In this document: positions 53,520-63,888 of the stretch, one piece after another
Layout of the letters: each line of letters opens with the position of its first letter
Numbering within the stretch: position 1 is the first letter of the stretch
Assembly (NCBI RefSeq): GCF_002198665.1
Contig: NZ_MWLM01000072.1
Span: 1-64,000, forward strand
Source of the DNA: Novosphingobium sp. B 225
Lineage (GTDB): Bacteria; Pseudomonadota; Alphaproteobacteria; Sphingomonadales; Sphingomonadaceae
Reading direction: 5' to 3'
Length of the DNA stretch: 64,000 nucleotides
Position numbers and translations under genes: made by a program
The notes under the pieces: generated by a model
Databases searched by the model: none
The model's input: the letters and a program-made list of their open reading frames with translations, nothing else
Told to the model about the DNA's origin: nothing

Positions 53520-54584
53520 TCACCCGTGGAACCCCACACCGCCCGGCCAGTTCGGCGCGGCCAGGCCCATCACTTTGAACAGCAGGCCCATCTGCCCTTC
53601 CCCGATCAGCCGGTCACGCGCGCTTTCCAGCGCGGCCTTATGCTCGGGTGCGACTTCACCCAGCGCCTGGGCGCGGGCTTCGATCCCCAGTTCGCGCAGC
53701 CAGCGGCCCTGCGGCACCGTGCCCAGCCAGCGCACTCCGCGCGACTGGGCAATCGGGGCCAGCGTGGCGAAATCGACATGGGCGGTCAGGTCCGCCTCGC
53801 CCGGACCCACGAACGGATCGACTTTCAGATGCTGGCGCACCGCCTGCAAGGTTGATCCATCGCGCAGGGAATCGTGCCCGTAATCGATGAACAAGGCCGC
53901 CCCGCCCTGTTCGATCAGCCGCCCGGCCACTTCATAGACCGTCGCCGCCGCGCCGGGGCAGGTTTCGATGATCGTGCCGTCCGCCGCCTGCCGCCGCGCT
54001 TCGGGCACGGCGGCGTCCATCGGCTGGCTGCCCGCGATGCAGACGAAGCGGTCGCCTTCGGGCACCACCATCCGTTCGCGCCAGCCATCGGGCGTCTTGA
54101 CCAGCTGCCGCACCGGCAAGGCGTCCAGAAACTCGTTCGCCACCACCAGCATCGGGCCATAGGGCGGCAGGCTGGACAGATCATGGTGCCACTGCGCGCC
54201 GGGCATGGTTTCCAGCTGGATGTCCTTGAGCGCGGTCGAGGCTTCGACGAAATGGACTGTCGGTTCCAGCCCATACCGCTTCGCCACGCGCAAGGCATCC
54301 TTGGCCAGCGTACCCCGGCCCGGCCCCAGCTCGACATAGTGGACCCCCTGCTCGCGCCCGGCCTGGATCCACATGTCGGTCAGCCACAGCCCGATCAGTT
54401 CGCCGAACATCTGGCTGATTTCCGGCGCGGTGATGAAATCCCCCGCCCCGCCCAGCGGATCGCGGCTGGTGTAGTAACGGGCGTTCGATTCGCCCATGTA
54501 ATGCATCAGGCTGATCGGCCCGGTATTGGCGATCAGGCGGCGAAAGATCGCAGCGAGCGGCTCGCCCCCCTCTTCGGCAATCAT
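53520..54584 (-). CDS. MidA/NDUFAF7-type class I methyltransferase
   Basis: 354 aa from ATG 54584, overlapping the lgt stop by 4 bp. Motifs: TSRDPLGGAGDFITAPEIS, VELGPGRGTLAKDALR (SAM-binding), VANEFLDALPVRQ and FIDYGHD. The mitochondrial relative dimethylates an arginine of complex I subunit NDUFS2. The bacterial version is plausibly the same, and fits the NDUFA12 subunit in this window. It is coupled to lgt. Confidence 0.9.
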   Translation of the reverse strand: MIAEEGGEPLAAIFRRLIANTGPISLMHYMGESNARYYTSRDPLGGAGDFITAPEISQMFGELIGLWLTDMWIQAGREQGVHYVELGPGRGTLAKDALRVAKRYGLEPTVHFVEASTALKDIQLETMPGAQWHHDLSSLPPYGPMLVVANEFLDALPVRQLVKTPDGWRERMVVPEGDRFVCIAGSQPMDAAVPEARRQAADGTIIETCPGAAATVYEVAGRLIEQGGAALFIDYGHDSLRDGSTLQAVRQHLKVDPFVGPGEADLTAHVDFATLAPIAQSRGVRWLGTVPQGRWLRELGIEARAQALGEVAPEHKAALESARDRLIGEGQMGLLFKVMGLAAPNWPGGVGFHG

Positions 54585-55459
54585 TGCGGTGACGCGGCGG
54601 CGGAGCCCAGCGCCGGGCGAAGCAGCGCGCGGACCATGAAGAACAACCCGACCAGCATCAGCGGAATGGTCAGCCACTGGCCCATCGACAGCCCGGTCGC
54701 CCGTGCGAATTCGGTCAGCTGGGCATCGGGCTCGCGGTAGAATTCAACCACGAACCGGCTGAGCGCGATCCCCAGCGAAAATGTGCCAACCAGCAGCCCC
54801 GGCCGCCAGCGCGCCCGGCCTTTCCAGAACAGCAGCAGCATGATCACCATCATCAGCAGCCCTTCCAGCCCGGCTTCGTAAAGCTGGCTGGGATGGCGCG
54901 GCAGTCCGCCGGGAGCGTCGGGAAAGACCATTGCCCAGGGCACGGAGCTTTCGACCACCCGCCCCCACAGCTCGCCATTGATGAAATTCGCCAGCCGCCC
55001 GAACAGCATGCCGAACGGCACGCAGACCGCAATGTAATCACACACCCTGAGGAACGAGAGCCCGCCAGAACGCGAAACCCAGGCGATCGCCAGCAGCACG
55101 CCCAGCAAGCCGCCATGAAAGCTCATCCCGCCTTCCCACAGCTTGGCCAGTTCCAGCGGGTGCTTGATCAGGTAGAAATCCGGCGAATAGAACAAGGCAT
55201 AGCCCAGCCGCCCGCCCAGGATGATCCCCAGCGTGCAGTAAAAGAACAGATCATCGGCATGGCGCTGCGCCAGCGGCGATCCGGGGGCCTTCATCATCCG
55301 GGTCAGGTGCCAGTACCCCAGCACGATCCCGGCGAGATAGGCGAGGGAATACCAGCGCAGTTCGAAGCTGCCGATCTTGAACAGATAGCGGCTGAGGTTC
55401 AGGTCCTGCCAATAGATCGGCGCGTGGTCCGCTGCGGCGGCAAGCAATAGTGACAGCAA
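54581..55459 (-). CDS. lgt: Prolipoprotein diacylglyceryl transferase
   Basis: 292 aa. The start is TTG 55459 with GGAG 9 nt upstream; other starts are possible. The Lgt signature is GRLANFINGELWGRVVESSV split near 150-169, with FHGGLLG earlier and RHPSQLYEA later. Seven helices are expected. It adds a diacylglyceryl group to lipobox cysteines of the lipoproteins predicted here. It is divergent from the acyl-CoA synthetase gene. Confidence 0.95.
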   Translation of the reverse strand: MLSLLLAAAADHAPIYWQDLNLSRYLFKIGSFELRWYSLAYLAGIVLGYWHLTRMMKAPGSPLAQRHADDLFFYCTLGIILGGRLGYALFYSPDFYLIKHPLELAKLWEGGMSFHGGLLGVLLAIAWVSRSGGLSFLRVCDYIAVCVPFGMLFGRLANFINGELWGRVVESSVPWAMVFPDAPGGLPRHPSQLYEAGLEGLLMMVIMLLLFWKGRARWRPGLLVGTFSLGIALSRFVVEFYREPDAQLTEFARATGLSMGQWLTIPLMLVGLFFMVRALLRPALGSAAASPQ

Positions 55460-55602
55460 CGATCCGAACTCCTAAACGGGCACCAGAGGGCGCTCACGCA
55501 TATCCGTGCCGCGCCTTCTGGCACAAGCATCGCCGGGAGACAAACCGGCACCGGACGCGAAAAGGGGCGTGTCCGCAAGCAATTGGGGAAAAAGGAAGCC
55601 TG

Positions 55603-57309
55603 ATGCGGACGGAACTTGATAATGCGATGGACAAGGCGGTTGCAGCACTGACTGCGCCGGGCGGCATGCTGGAAACGGTCCCGTTTGAAAAGTACGGGCA
55701 GCAGTTGCCGATGATCAAGGCGGCCCCGCCGACCCTGGTCGATTACATCAACCACTATTGCGAACAGCACGGCGACACCCCGTTCCTGGTCGATGGCGCG
55801 ATCCGCCTGTCATTCCGGGAAGTGCAAGCCGCCGCGCGTGATGTGGCCGGCGGTCTGGTGGCCGGACATCAGGTGCAAAAGGGCGACCGCGTAGGGATCG
55901 CCGCGCGCAATTCGACCAACTGGATTATCGCCTATCTGGGCGTGCTGATGGCCGGCGGCTGCGCCACCCTGCTCAACGGCTGGTGGACGGGCGAGGAGCT
56001 GGCGGCCGGGATCGAACTGGCGGGCTGCAAACTGGTGCTGGCCGATGCCCAGCGCGCCGCGCGGATCGAAGGGCATGCCCATCCAGCCGAAGTGGTGCTG
56101 TTCAGCCATGACAACGATTACCGCGAAGGGCTGGCCAATCTGCTCGCCCGCGGCGGCGGCAGCGACACGCCGCTGCCCGCGCTGACCGGCGATGATCTGG
56201 CCACCTTGCTCTACACGTCTGGCTCCACCGGCCAGTCAAAGGGCGCGGTCTGCGATCATCGCGGCGTGGTGCAAGGCACGTTCAGCTATATCGCCCAGAC
56301 CCTGACGGTGCTGACGATCCTGACCGAACGCGGCGAAGCGCCGACGATCCAGCCGTGCAGCCTGGTCAACGTGCCGCTGTTCCACGTTACCGCCGAAGTC
56401 CCGCTGTTCCTGCAAAGCTTCGCGCTGGGGCGCAAGCTGGTGCTGATGCCCAAGTGGGACGCCGAAGAAGCGATGCGGCTGATCGAGGCTGAAAAGGTCA
56501 CCTATTTCGTCGGCGTTCCGCTGATGAGCTTTGAAATCGCGACTCACCCGAACCGCGACAAGTACGACCTGACCAGCTGCACCGCTTTTGCCGGGGGCGG
56601 TGCGCCGCGTCCGGTGGAGCACGTGCGCCGGATCAAGGACGCGCTGCCCCACGCCTTTCCACTGCTGGGTTACGGCCTGACCGAAACCAACGGCGCGGGC
56701 TGCGGCAACCTCAACGAAAACTACATGGCCAAGCCCGGATCGACCGGCACGGCCACCAAGCCGCTGATGGAAGTCGGCATTCTGGACGATGCGGGCCAGA
56801 CCCTGCCCGCCGGACAAGTTGGCGAAGTGGCGTTCCGCTCGATCGCCAATTTCCTGGGCTATTGGCAGAACCCCGAAGCCACCGCTGCCGCGATCATGCC
56901 CGATGGCTGGTTCCGGACCGGGGATCTGGGCTATCTGGACGAGGACGAATATCTGTTCATCGTTGACCGCAAAAAGGACATCATCATCCGCGGCGGCGAA
57001 AACATCAGCTGCATCGAAGTGGAAGAGGCGATCTATGCCCACCCCGATGTGGCCGAAGCCAGCGTGTTCGGCATGGCTGACGAAAAGTTCGGTGAACTGC
57101 CAACCGGGGTCTATCAGGTCGAGGAAGGCCGCTCGCTCAGCGAGGAAGACCTGCGCGCGTTCCTGCTGCAGCACATTGCCCCGTTCAAGGTGCCGGTCCG
57201 CTTGTGGGAAGAAAAGGAAAGCTTGCCCCGCCTTGGCACCGAAAAGGTTGACAAGCGCGCGCTGAAAGCCCGTTACCTGCCGCTGTGGCAAAGCGAGCAG
57301 AAGACGTAA
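55603..57309 (+). CDS. Acyl-CoA synthetase / AMP-dependent ligase
   Basis: 568 aa from ATG 55603 (AAGGAAG upstream). Motifs: [19 protein letters not shown] split over about 203-222, LLGYGLTETNGAG, WFRTGDLGYLDEDEYLFIVDR parts near 440-460, and KKDIIIRGGENISC. It activates a carboxylic acid to its CoA ester. The substrate is unknown. Its last 25 bp overlap the glnD start. Confidence 0.9.
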   Translation: MRTELDNAMDKAVAALTAPGGMLETVPFEKYGQQLPMIKAAPPTLVDYINHYCEQHGDTPFLVDGAIRLSFREVQAAARDVAGGLVAGHQVQKGDRVGIAARNSTNWIIAYLGVLMAGGCATLLNGWWTGEELAAGIELAGCKLVLADAQRAARIEGHAHPAEVVLFSHDNDYREGLANLLARGGGSDTPLPALTGDDLATLLYTSGSTGQSKGAVCDHRGVVQGTFSYIAQTLTVLTILTERGEAPTIQPCSLVNVPLFHVTAEVPLFLQSFALGRKLVLMPKWDAEEAMRLIEAEKVTYFVGVPLMSFEIATHPNRDKYDLTSCTAFAGGGAPRPVEHVRRIKDALPHAFPLLGYGLTETNGAGCGNLNENYMAKPGSTGTATKPLMEVGILDDAGQTLPAGQVGEVAFRSIANFLGYWQNPEATAAAIMPDGWFRTGDLGYLDEDEYLFIVDRKKDIIIRGGENISCIEVEEAIYAHPDVAEASVFGMADEKFGELPTGVYQVEEGRSLSEEDLRAFLLQHIAPFKVPVRLWEEKESLPRLGTEKVDKRALKARYLPLWQSEQKT

Positions 57310-60056
57310 TCCCGGGCCTGACCCGCATCCCCAACCAGCGCGCGATCGTCGATCGGCGCGCGCTGGGTGATGCGGTGTGGGATGCCGTGGACGAACTGGG
57401 CGTAGAGCGCGCCCGGCCCAAAGTGGTCGAACTGCTGCGCGCCGCGCTGGCCCAGGGGCGCGAGGAAATCGCGCGGCGGCTGGCCGAACGCGGGACCAAA
57501 GGCAACGAATGCGCCGAAGCGCAGGCCTTCCTGATCGACCAGCTGGTGCGGGTGATCCACGATCACGTGGTCGGCGTGGTCTATCGCGCCAGCAACCGCA
57601 GCTCGGGTGAACGGCTGACGATCATGGCGGTTGGCGGATACGGGCGCGGCGAAATGGCGCCGCATTCGGACGTCGACATCGCCTTCCTCACCCCGATCAA
57701 GCAGACCGCCTGGTGCGAACAGGTGATCGAGGCGATGCTCTATTTCCTGTGGGATCTGGGGCTGAAAGTCGGCCATTCCAGCCGCTCGCTGGATGACATG
57801 GTGCGCATGGCCAAAAGCGACCTGACGATCCGCACCGCCTTGCTGGAGGGGCGCTATGTCTGGGGCGACCAGCAGCTGTTCGATGAAGCGCAGGCGCGCT
57901 TCTTTGCCGAAGCGGTCGCCGGAACCGAACGCCAGTTCGTTGCTGAAAAGCTGGCCGAGCGCAACGAACGCCACAAGCGGCAGGGCGACAGCCGCTATGT
58001 GGTTGAACCCAATGTCAAAGAAGGCAAGGGCGGCCTGCGCGATCTGCACACGCTCTACTGGATCGGCAAATATCTCCACAAGGTCCGCGATCCCAGCGAA
58101 CTGGTTCGGGTCGGGCTGCTGACCCCGGCTGAATACCGCGCTTTCAACCGCGCCGAGGATTTCTTCTGGGCGGTGCGCTGCCACCTTCACACCATCACCC
58201 GGCGCGCGGAGGACCGGCTGACCTTTGACCTGCAGCGCGAAGTCGCCGCGCGGATGGGCTATAACGACCGCCCCGGCAAAAGCGCGGTCGAACGCTTCAT
58301 GCAGTACTTCTTTCTGCAGGCAAAACGCGTCGGCCACCTGACCGGACTGTTTCTGGCCCAGCTGGACGAACAGAGCGTCAAGCGCCAGCCGCGCGGGCTG
58401 CTGGCGGGCTTTCGGGCGCGGCGGCGGATGGTCAAGGGCTATGTCGTCTATGGCGGCAAGCTCAACGTGCCGAGCGAGACCTGGTTCGCCGAGGATCCCG
58501 TGCGGCTGGTTGAAATCTTTACCTTGGCCGACGAACAGCGGCTGGAAATCCATCCCGAGGCGATGCGTCTGGCGGTGCGCGATGCCCGGCTGGTGGACAG
58601 CGTGCGCGATGATCCGCGCGCCAACGCCTTGTTCCTTGATCTGCTGACCAGCCGCAACGATCCCGAAACGGTGTTGCGCTGGTTCAACGAAACCGGCGTG
58701 TTCGGGCGGTTCATTCCTGATTTCGGCCGGGTCAACGCGCAGATGCAGTTCGATATGTACCACCATTACACGGTGGACGAACACACCATCCGCGCGGTCG
58801 GACTGATGGCGCAAATCGAAAAGGGCGAACAGAAGACCGACCACCCGCTGGCCACCGCGATCATCCATAAAGTGGTCAACCGCCGCGCGCTCTATGCCTC
58901 GATCCTGCTGCACGATATTGCCAAGGGGCGGCGCGGGGACCATTCGGTGCTGGGCGGCGAAGTGGCGACGAAGCTGTGCCCGCGGCTTGGCCTGAGCGCC
59001 GAAGAGACCGCGCTGGTCGCCTGGCTGGTGCGCCAGCATCTGTTGATGAGCGCGGTGGCGTTCAAGCGCGATCTCGCCGATTTCAAGACCATCTCCGATT
59101 TCGTCGCGCAGGTGCAGACGGTGGAGCGGCTGCGGCTGCTCGCCATGCTGACCATCGTCGATATCCGTGCGGTCGGCCCCGGCGTGTGGAACGGGTGGAA
59201 GCGCCAGCTGATCCACGAACTGTATGAAGCGGCGGAGGAACGGCTGCGGCTGGGCCACGTCCAGCATGGCCGGACCGAACGGGTCAAAGCCAAGCAGGCG
59301 CGCGTGGCAGAGCGGCTGGGCGCACAGGCCGGGCTGGTTGAACAGCACGCCAAACTGTTCAACGACGCCTACTGGATCGCCGAGCCGGATGACATCATCG
59401 CGATGAACCTGATCCAGCTCAGCCAGGCCCAGGGTCAGGCGCTGGACGTTCACACCGAATACTACGCCGCGCGCGGGGCCACCCTGGTCACGGTGATCGC
59501 CGCCGACCATCCGGGGCTGTTCTATCGCATCGCGGGCGGCATCCACCTGGCCGGCGGCAACATCATCGACGCGCGCATCCACACGGCGCGGAGTGGCATG
59601 GCGGTGGACAATTTCCTGGTGCAGGACCCGCTCGGGCGGCCGTTCTCGGAAGACAGCCAGCTCGCCCGGATCAAGACCATGATTGCGGACGCATTGGCCA
59701 ACCGGGTCAAGCTGGTCCCGCAGCTCGCCGCCCGCCCGCTGTCCCGCCCGCGCGCCGATGCCTTTGAAGTGCGGCCCGGCGTGGAATTCGACAACCAGGC
59801 CAGCAACCGCTTCACCGTGGTCGAAGTCAACGCGCGCGACCGCCCGGCCCTGCTCAACCGCCTCGCCCGCGCGCTGTTCGAAGCCAAACTGATGGTCCAC
59901 AGCGCCCACATCGCCACCTATGGCGAACGTGCGGTCGATACTTTCTATGTCACCGATCTGCTGGGTGAAAAGATTGACGCCCCGCACCGGTTGAAGGCGG
60001 TGGAGAAGAAGCTGCTGGAAGCGGCGGACGAGGAGACGATCGAGGTGGCGGCTTAG
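57285..60056 (+). CDS. glnD: [Protein-PII] uridylyltransferase/uridylyl-removing enzyme
   Basis: 923 aa from GTG 57285, standard length. Domains: nucleotidyltransferase (VGGYGRGEMAPHSDVDIAFL split near 116-135), HD domain (YHHYTVDEHT, LLHDIAKGRRGDHS), and two C-terminal ACT domains (AADHPGLFYRIAGGIHLAGG split near 741-760, and EVNARDRPALLNRLARALFEA split near 846-866). It senses glutamine and modifies PII, the main nitrogen switch. It ends at a convergent repeat. Confidence 0.97.
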   Translation: MAKRAEDVIPGLTRIPNQRAIVDRRALGDAVWDAVDELGVERARPKVVELLRAALAQGREEIARRLAERGTKGNECAEAQAFLIDQLVRVIHDHVVGVVYRASNRSSGERLTIMAVGGYGRGEMAPHSDVDIAFLTPIKQTAWCEQVIEAMLYFLWDLGLKVGHSSRSLDDMVRMAKSDLTIRTALLEGRYVWGDQQLFDEAQARFFAEAVAGTERQFVAEKLAERNERHKRQGDSRYVVEPNVKEGKGGLRDLHTLYWIGKYLHKVRDPSELVRVGLLTPAEYRAFNRAEDFFWAVRCHLHTITRRAEDRLTFDLQREVAARMGYNDRPGKSAVERFMQYFFLQAKRVGHLTGLFLAQLDEQSVKRQPRGLLAGFRARRRMVKGYVVYGGKLNVPSETWFAEDPVRLVEIFTLADEQRLEIHPEAMRLAVRDARLVDSVRDDPRANALFLDLLTSRNDPETVLRWFNETGVFGRFIPDFGRVNAQMQFDMYHHYTVDEHTIRAVGLMAQIEKGEQKTDHPLATAIIHKVVNRRALYASILLHDIAKGRRGDHSVLGGEVATKLCPRLGLSAEETALVAWLVRQHLLMSAVAFKRDLADFKTISDFVAQVQTVERLRLLAMLTIVDIRAVGPGVWNGWKRQLIHELYEAAEERLRLGHVQHGRTERVKAKQARVAERLGAQAGLVEQHAKLFNDAYWIAEPDDIIAMNLIQLSQAQGQALDVHTEYYAARGATLVTVIAADHPGLFYRIAGGIHLAGGNIIDARIHTARSGMAVDNFLVQDPLGRPFSEDSQLARIKTMIADALANRVKLVPQLAARPLSRPRADAFEVRPGVEFDNQASNRFTVVEVNARDRPALLNRLARALFEAKLMVHSAHIATYGERAVDTFYVTDLLGEKIDAPHRLKAVEKKLLEAADEETIEVAA

Positions 60057-60064
60057 GTGTGGAG

Positions 60065-60169
60065 AGCCCCCTCCTCTTCAGAGGAGGGGGTTGGGGGTGG
60101 TGTGGTTCCAGCACTGCCGCTTCGTGCCGCCACCACCCCCCGGCCCCCTCCTCTGAAGAGGAGGGGGAG
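60065..60169. repeat. About 105-bp palindrome-ended intergenic repeat, copy 2
   Basis: This is copy 1 (12901-13004) in reverse orientation, with CCTCCTCTTCAGAGGAGG ends and the CACGAAGCGGCAG-type inner part diverged. It lies in the convergent glnD/asd gap and probably acts as a two-way terminator. Confidence 0.82.
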
Positions 60170-60175
60170 ATCACC

Positions 60176-61216
<1,041 letters not shown>

Positions 61217-61262
61217 TCAAGTGGGGAGAGCAGTGCGGGGGTTCAGTGATCCGGTATGGAGT

Positions 61263-61284
61263 GCCCCGCCTGCTCGTGCGGGGC
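61263..61284 (-). promoter_or_regulatory. Hairpin between leader ORF and asd
   Basis: GCCCCGC (61263-61269) pairs with GCGGGGC (61278-61284) around an 8-nt loop. There is no T-tract after it on the minus strand, so it is not a standard terminator. It could be the attenuator stem or a structure affecting Rho. Confidence 0.4.
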
Positions 61285-61302
61285 GGGTTGTCCGTATCTG
61301 CC

Positions 61303-61383
61303 TCAGGCCAGGCACACACCAACAACCGTCCCGCGCGTGGCGGTCGGTTTGATGGTAATGGTTTTGGTCGGCTGAGCGGACAT
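61303..61383 (-). CDS. Putative Thr-rich leader peptide upstream of asd
   Basis: A 26-codon ORF begins ATG 61383 and ends TGA 61303-61305. The peptide has six Thr, four of them within KTITIKPTAT plus one before it, along with two Ile and three Val. The TGA overlaps a TGCCT/AGGCA hairpin. No ribosome-binding site precedes the ATG; a promoter at 61392-61420 would make the transcript nearly leaderless, as for the trp leader peptide of rhizobia. Peptide content and position fit a Thr/Ile-sensing attenuator. Chance is possible. Confidence 0.45.
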   Translation of the reverse strand: MSAQPTKTITIKPTATRGTVVGVCLA

Positions 61384-61391
61384 GGGGCGGG

Positions 61392-61420
61392 CCTTTAGTC
61401 ATGCCGCAGCGCAATGTAAA
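61392..61420 (-). promoter_or_regulatory. Candidate promoter of leader-asd transcript
   Basis: Minus strand TTTACA (61420-61415) and TAAAGG (61397-61392) have a 17-bp spacer. The -10 box is a poor match (3 of 6). The transcript would start about 2 nt before the leader ATG at 61383. Confidence 0.35.
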
Positions 61421-61453
61421 GCGCCCATCGCCCCCTGTTCGGGAAATAATCCG

Positions 61454-61807
61454 TCAGGCCGCCGCCTTGGCCGCGAACTGATCGTAGGCTTCCACCGCCT
61501 GCGCCGCATACATCAGACTGGGGCCTGCGCCCATGTAGATCGCCAGCCCCATCGTCTCCATGATCTCCTCGCGCGTGGCGCCGTGTTGCAAGGCGGCTTT
61601 GGCATGGAACGCGACGCAGCCATCGCAGCGGATCGCCACGGCAATCGCCATGGTCATCAGTTCCTTGGTCTTGCTGTCGAGCGCTCCGCTGGCCGTGGCC
61701 GCGCTGGCCATGGCCGAAAAGCTTTTCATCACATCGGGCGCACCCAGCCGCACGTCCTTGATCGCGGCGGTCAGTTCGCTCGCCATGGCGGGCCAGTCCT
61801 TGTGCAT
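61454..61807 (-). CDS. Carboxymuconolactone decarboxylase/AhpD-like protein
   Basis: 117 aa. Single CMD domain with CDGCVAFHAKAAL (near 62-74), where Cys-x-x-Cys and the nearby His fit peroxidase-type members (AhpD-like). These use thiol chemistry to reduce hydroperoxides. It lies just downstream of the DUF2798 gene, 12 bp apart. Confidence 0.9.
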   Translation of the reverse strand: MHKDWPAMASELTAAIKDVRLGAPDVMKSFSAMASAATASGALDSKTKELMTMAIAVAIRCDGCVAFHAKAALQHGATREEIMETMGLAIYMGAGPSLMYAAQAVEAYDQFAAKAAA

Positions 61808-61819
61808 ATTGAATGCTCC

Positions 61820-62011
61820 CTATTTCGCCGTTTGCTTCAGGATCGCCCGGGCAATCCCCCAGGAAACCGGAAATGCGGCAACAAACCCGACTGCGGCGGC
61901 AAGCGCGACCGGCTTCCACCCCGGCAGGTTCATGGTCAGCACGGCGGTAACGCAAATCCCCATCAGGGTTGTCATCACCACCGCATGGATCACCATCATC
62001 AAGCGGAACAT
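61820..62011 (-). CDS. DUF2798-like small membrane protein
   Basis: 63 aa from ATG 62011 with AAGGAG upstream (an ORF extension by ten codons is not supported). Two helices (about 2-22 and 32-54). DUF2798 proteins are small membrane proteins of unknown function. Probable two-gene operon with the CMD protein. Confidence 0.75.
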   Translation of the reverse strand: MFRLMMVIHAVVMTTLMGICVTAVLTMNLPGWKPVALAAAVGFVAAFPVSWGIARAILKQTAK

Positions 62012-62126
62012 GGCAGGTCTCCTTGCTCTATATATAAGCATGATCTAATAAAATTGAGGACTAATCCTTGACACCGATCAAGCAAGTCCCATTTTCGCAC
62101 CAGACGTTGTATCGCAAGCAACCGCC

Positions 62127-62570
62127 ATGCCCCAGCTGCCCGACCCCGTCGTAACCCTGTGCCCGCATTGCGGCGCGGCCAACCGCGTGCCCGCCGCGCG
62201 GCTTTCCGCCCACCCCACGTGCGGCAAGTGCAAGGCCGCGCTGTTTACCGGCGCGCCGCTGGCCGTCGATCAGGCACAGTTCGACCGGCACATGGGGCCG
62301 GGCAAGCTGCCGGTGCTGGTCGATTTCTGGGCCGAATGGTGCGGCCCGTGCAAGGCGATGGCCCCCGCCTTTGCCCAAGCCGCCAAAGTCCTGGAACCGC
62401 AGCTGCGCCTGCTCAAGATTGATACCGAAGCCGCACCGGCGCTGTCACAGCGCTACCAGATCCGATCGATCCCCACACTGATGCTGCTGGCAGGCGGGCG
62501 CGAAGTGGCGCGCACGGCAGGGGCCATGCCGGTGGAAGGGATCGTGCGCTGGGTGCGTTCGGTCAGTTAG
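62127..62570 (+). CDS. trxC: Thioredoxin 2
   Basis: 147 aa. N-terminal zinc site C12-x2-C15 and C32-x2-C35, followed by a thioredoxin domain with active site WCGPC (71-75) and IRSIPTLMLL with the cis-Pro. TrxC is a stress-linked thioredoxin that reduces disulfides. The end overlaps gltX by 8 bp on the opposite strand. Confidence 0.95.
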   Translation: MPQLPDPVVTLCPHCGAANRVPAARLSAHPTCGKCKAALFTGAPLAVDQAQFDRHMGPGKLPVLVDFWAEWCGPCKAMAPAFAQAAKVLEPQLRLLKIDTEAAPALSQRYQIRSIPTLMLLAGGREVARTAGAMPVEGIVRWVRSVS

Positions 62571-63888
62571 CCGCGCGTAGCCGCTCCAGCGCCGCACCTT
62601 GCCCGATCAGCGGGAGCAGCGCGGCCATATCAGGTCCGTGGTCCATGCCGGTCAGCGCCTGGCGCAGCGGCAGGAACAGCGCCTTGCCCTTGCGCCCTGT
62701 CGCTTCCTTGAGCGCGGCGGTCAGCGCGGGCCAATCCGCCCCGGTCTGTTCCAGCGCAGTGGCGGCAGCGCCCAGATAGGCCCGGTCCTCTGCCTCCAGC
62801 ACCGGAACCGCAATCGGCCCGGTCACCACGCGCCACCATTCGGCCGCTTCACCGATATGTTCCACATTCGGGCGGATCGCGCCCCACGCGGCCTCCCCCA
62901 TGCCATCAGGCAGCAAATGCGAGACGCGGGCGAAAGGCAGGCGGTGGACGATCCCGGCATTGACCCGGTGCAGTTCCGCCTCATCAAACCGCGCCGGGGC
63001 GCGGCCAAAGTGCGACAGGGTAAAGCTTGCCGCCAGCGCATCGGCATCCAGCGCCGGATCGACCGGATCGGACGTCCCCAGCCGCGCCAGCAGCGCGACA
63101 AGCGCCTCCGGCTCGATCCCCGCCTCACGTAGCTCGGCCACGCCCAGCGAGCCGAGCCGTTTGGACAGCTTGCCTTCCGCCCCGGTCAGCAGTGCTTCAT
63201 GCGCAAAGCGCGGCGGCGCGGCGCCCAGTGCGGCGAACATCTGCACCTGCGTGGCAGTGTTGGACACGTGATCCTCACCCCGCAGCACATCGGTGATGCC
63301 CATCGCCACATCGTCAATCACGCTGGGCAGCAGATAGAGCCACGAACCATCGGCGCGGCGCACCACCGGGTCGCTCATCTTGGCGGGATCGAAATGCTGG
63401 GGCCCGCGGATGCCGTCCTGCCATTCGATCGCAGCCTCGCGATCGAGCAGAAAGCGCCAGTGCGGCTTCTCCCCCGCCGCCGCCCGCGCTGCGTGGTCCG
63501 CTTCGCTCAGCGCCAGCGCCGCCCGGTCATAGATCGGCGGCAGCCCCCGGCCCAGCAGCACCTTGCGCTTGAGATCCAGTTCCTGCGCCGTTTCATAACA
63601 GCGATAGACCCGCCCCATCGCGACCAGCCGCTGGAATTCCCCTTCATACAGATCGAACCGCGCCGACTGCCGTTCCTCACCATCAGGCACCATGCCCAGC
63701 CAGGCCAGATCGGCGCGGATCGCGGTGACATAGTCCTCACGGCTGCGCTCGGCATCGGTATCGTCGATCCGCAGCAAGAAGCGCCCGGCGACCTGTTTGG
63801 CCAGCAGCCAGTTGTGCAGCGCGGTGCGGATATTGCCGACGTGCAGGTTGCCAGTGGGCGACGGCGCAAAACGGGTGGTGACAGTCAT
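62563..63888 (-). CDS. gltX: Glutamyl-tRNA synthetase
   Basis: 441 aa from ATG 63888 (the open frame continues 14 codons upstream into the PIN gene). HIGH-class motif SPTGNLHVGN (8-17), KMSKS-class GKLSKRLGSL, and ADGSWLYLLPSVIDDVAMGITDVLRG split near 190-215. Length is shorter than E. coli GltX (471 aa) but normal for a second-type alphaproteobacterial GltX. Such enzymes may charge tRNA-Glu or tRNA-Gln. It overlaps the upstream PIN stop by 4 bp. Confidence 0.93.
   Translation of the reverse strand: MTVTTRFAPSPTGNLHVGNIRTALHNWLLAKQVAGRFLLRIDDTDAERSREDYVTAIRADLAWLGMVPDGEERQSARFDLYEGEFQRLVAMGRVYRCYETAQELDLKRKVLLGRGLPPIYDRAALALSEADHAARAAAGEKPHWRFLLDREAAIEWQDGIRGPQHFDPAKMSDPVVRRADGSWLYLLPSVIDDVAMGITDVLRGEDHVSNTATQVQMFAALGAAPPRFAHEALLTGAEGKLSKRLGSLGVAELREAGIEPEALVALLARLGTSDPVDPALDADALAASFTLSHFGRAPARFDEAELHRVNAGIVHRLPFARVSHLLPDGMGEAAWGAIRPNVEHIGEAAEWWRVVTGPIAVPVLEAEDRAYLGAAATALEQTGADWPALTAALKEATGRKGKALFLPLRQALTGMDHGPDMAALLPLIGQGAALERLRAAN

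Noticed and set aside
57273..59987. Very long minus-strand open frame (904 codons)
   Set aside because: Antisense shadow of glnD, whose domains are intact.
61217..61414. 65-codon minus-strand open frame overlapping the asd leader
   Set aside because: No RBS, no family character, and a different frame from the Thr-rich leader ORF, which fits its position better.
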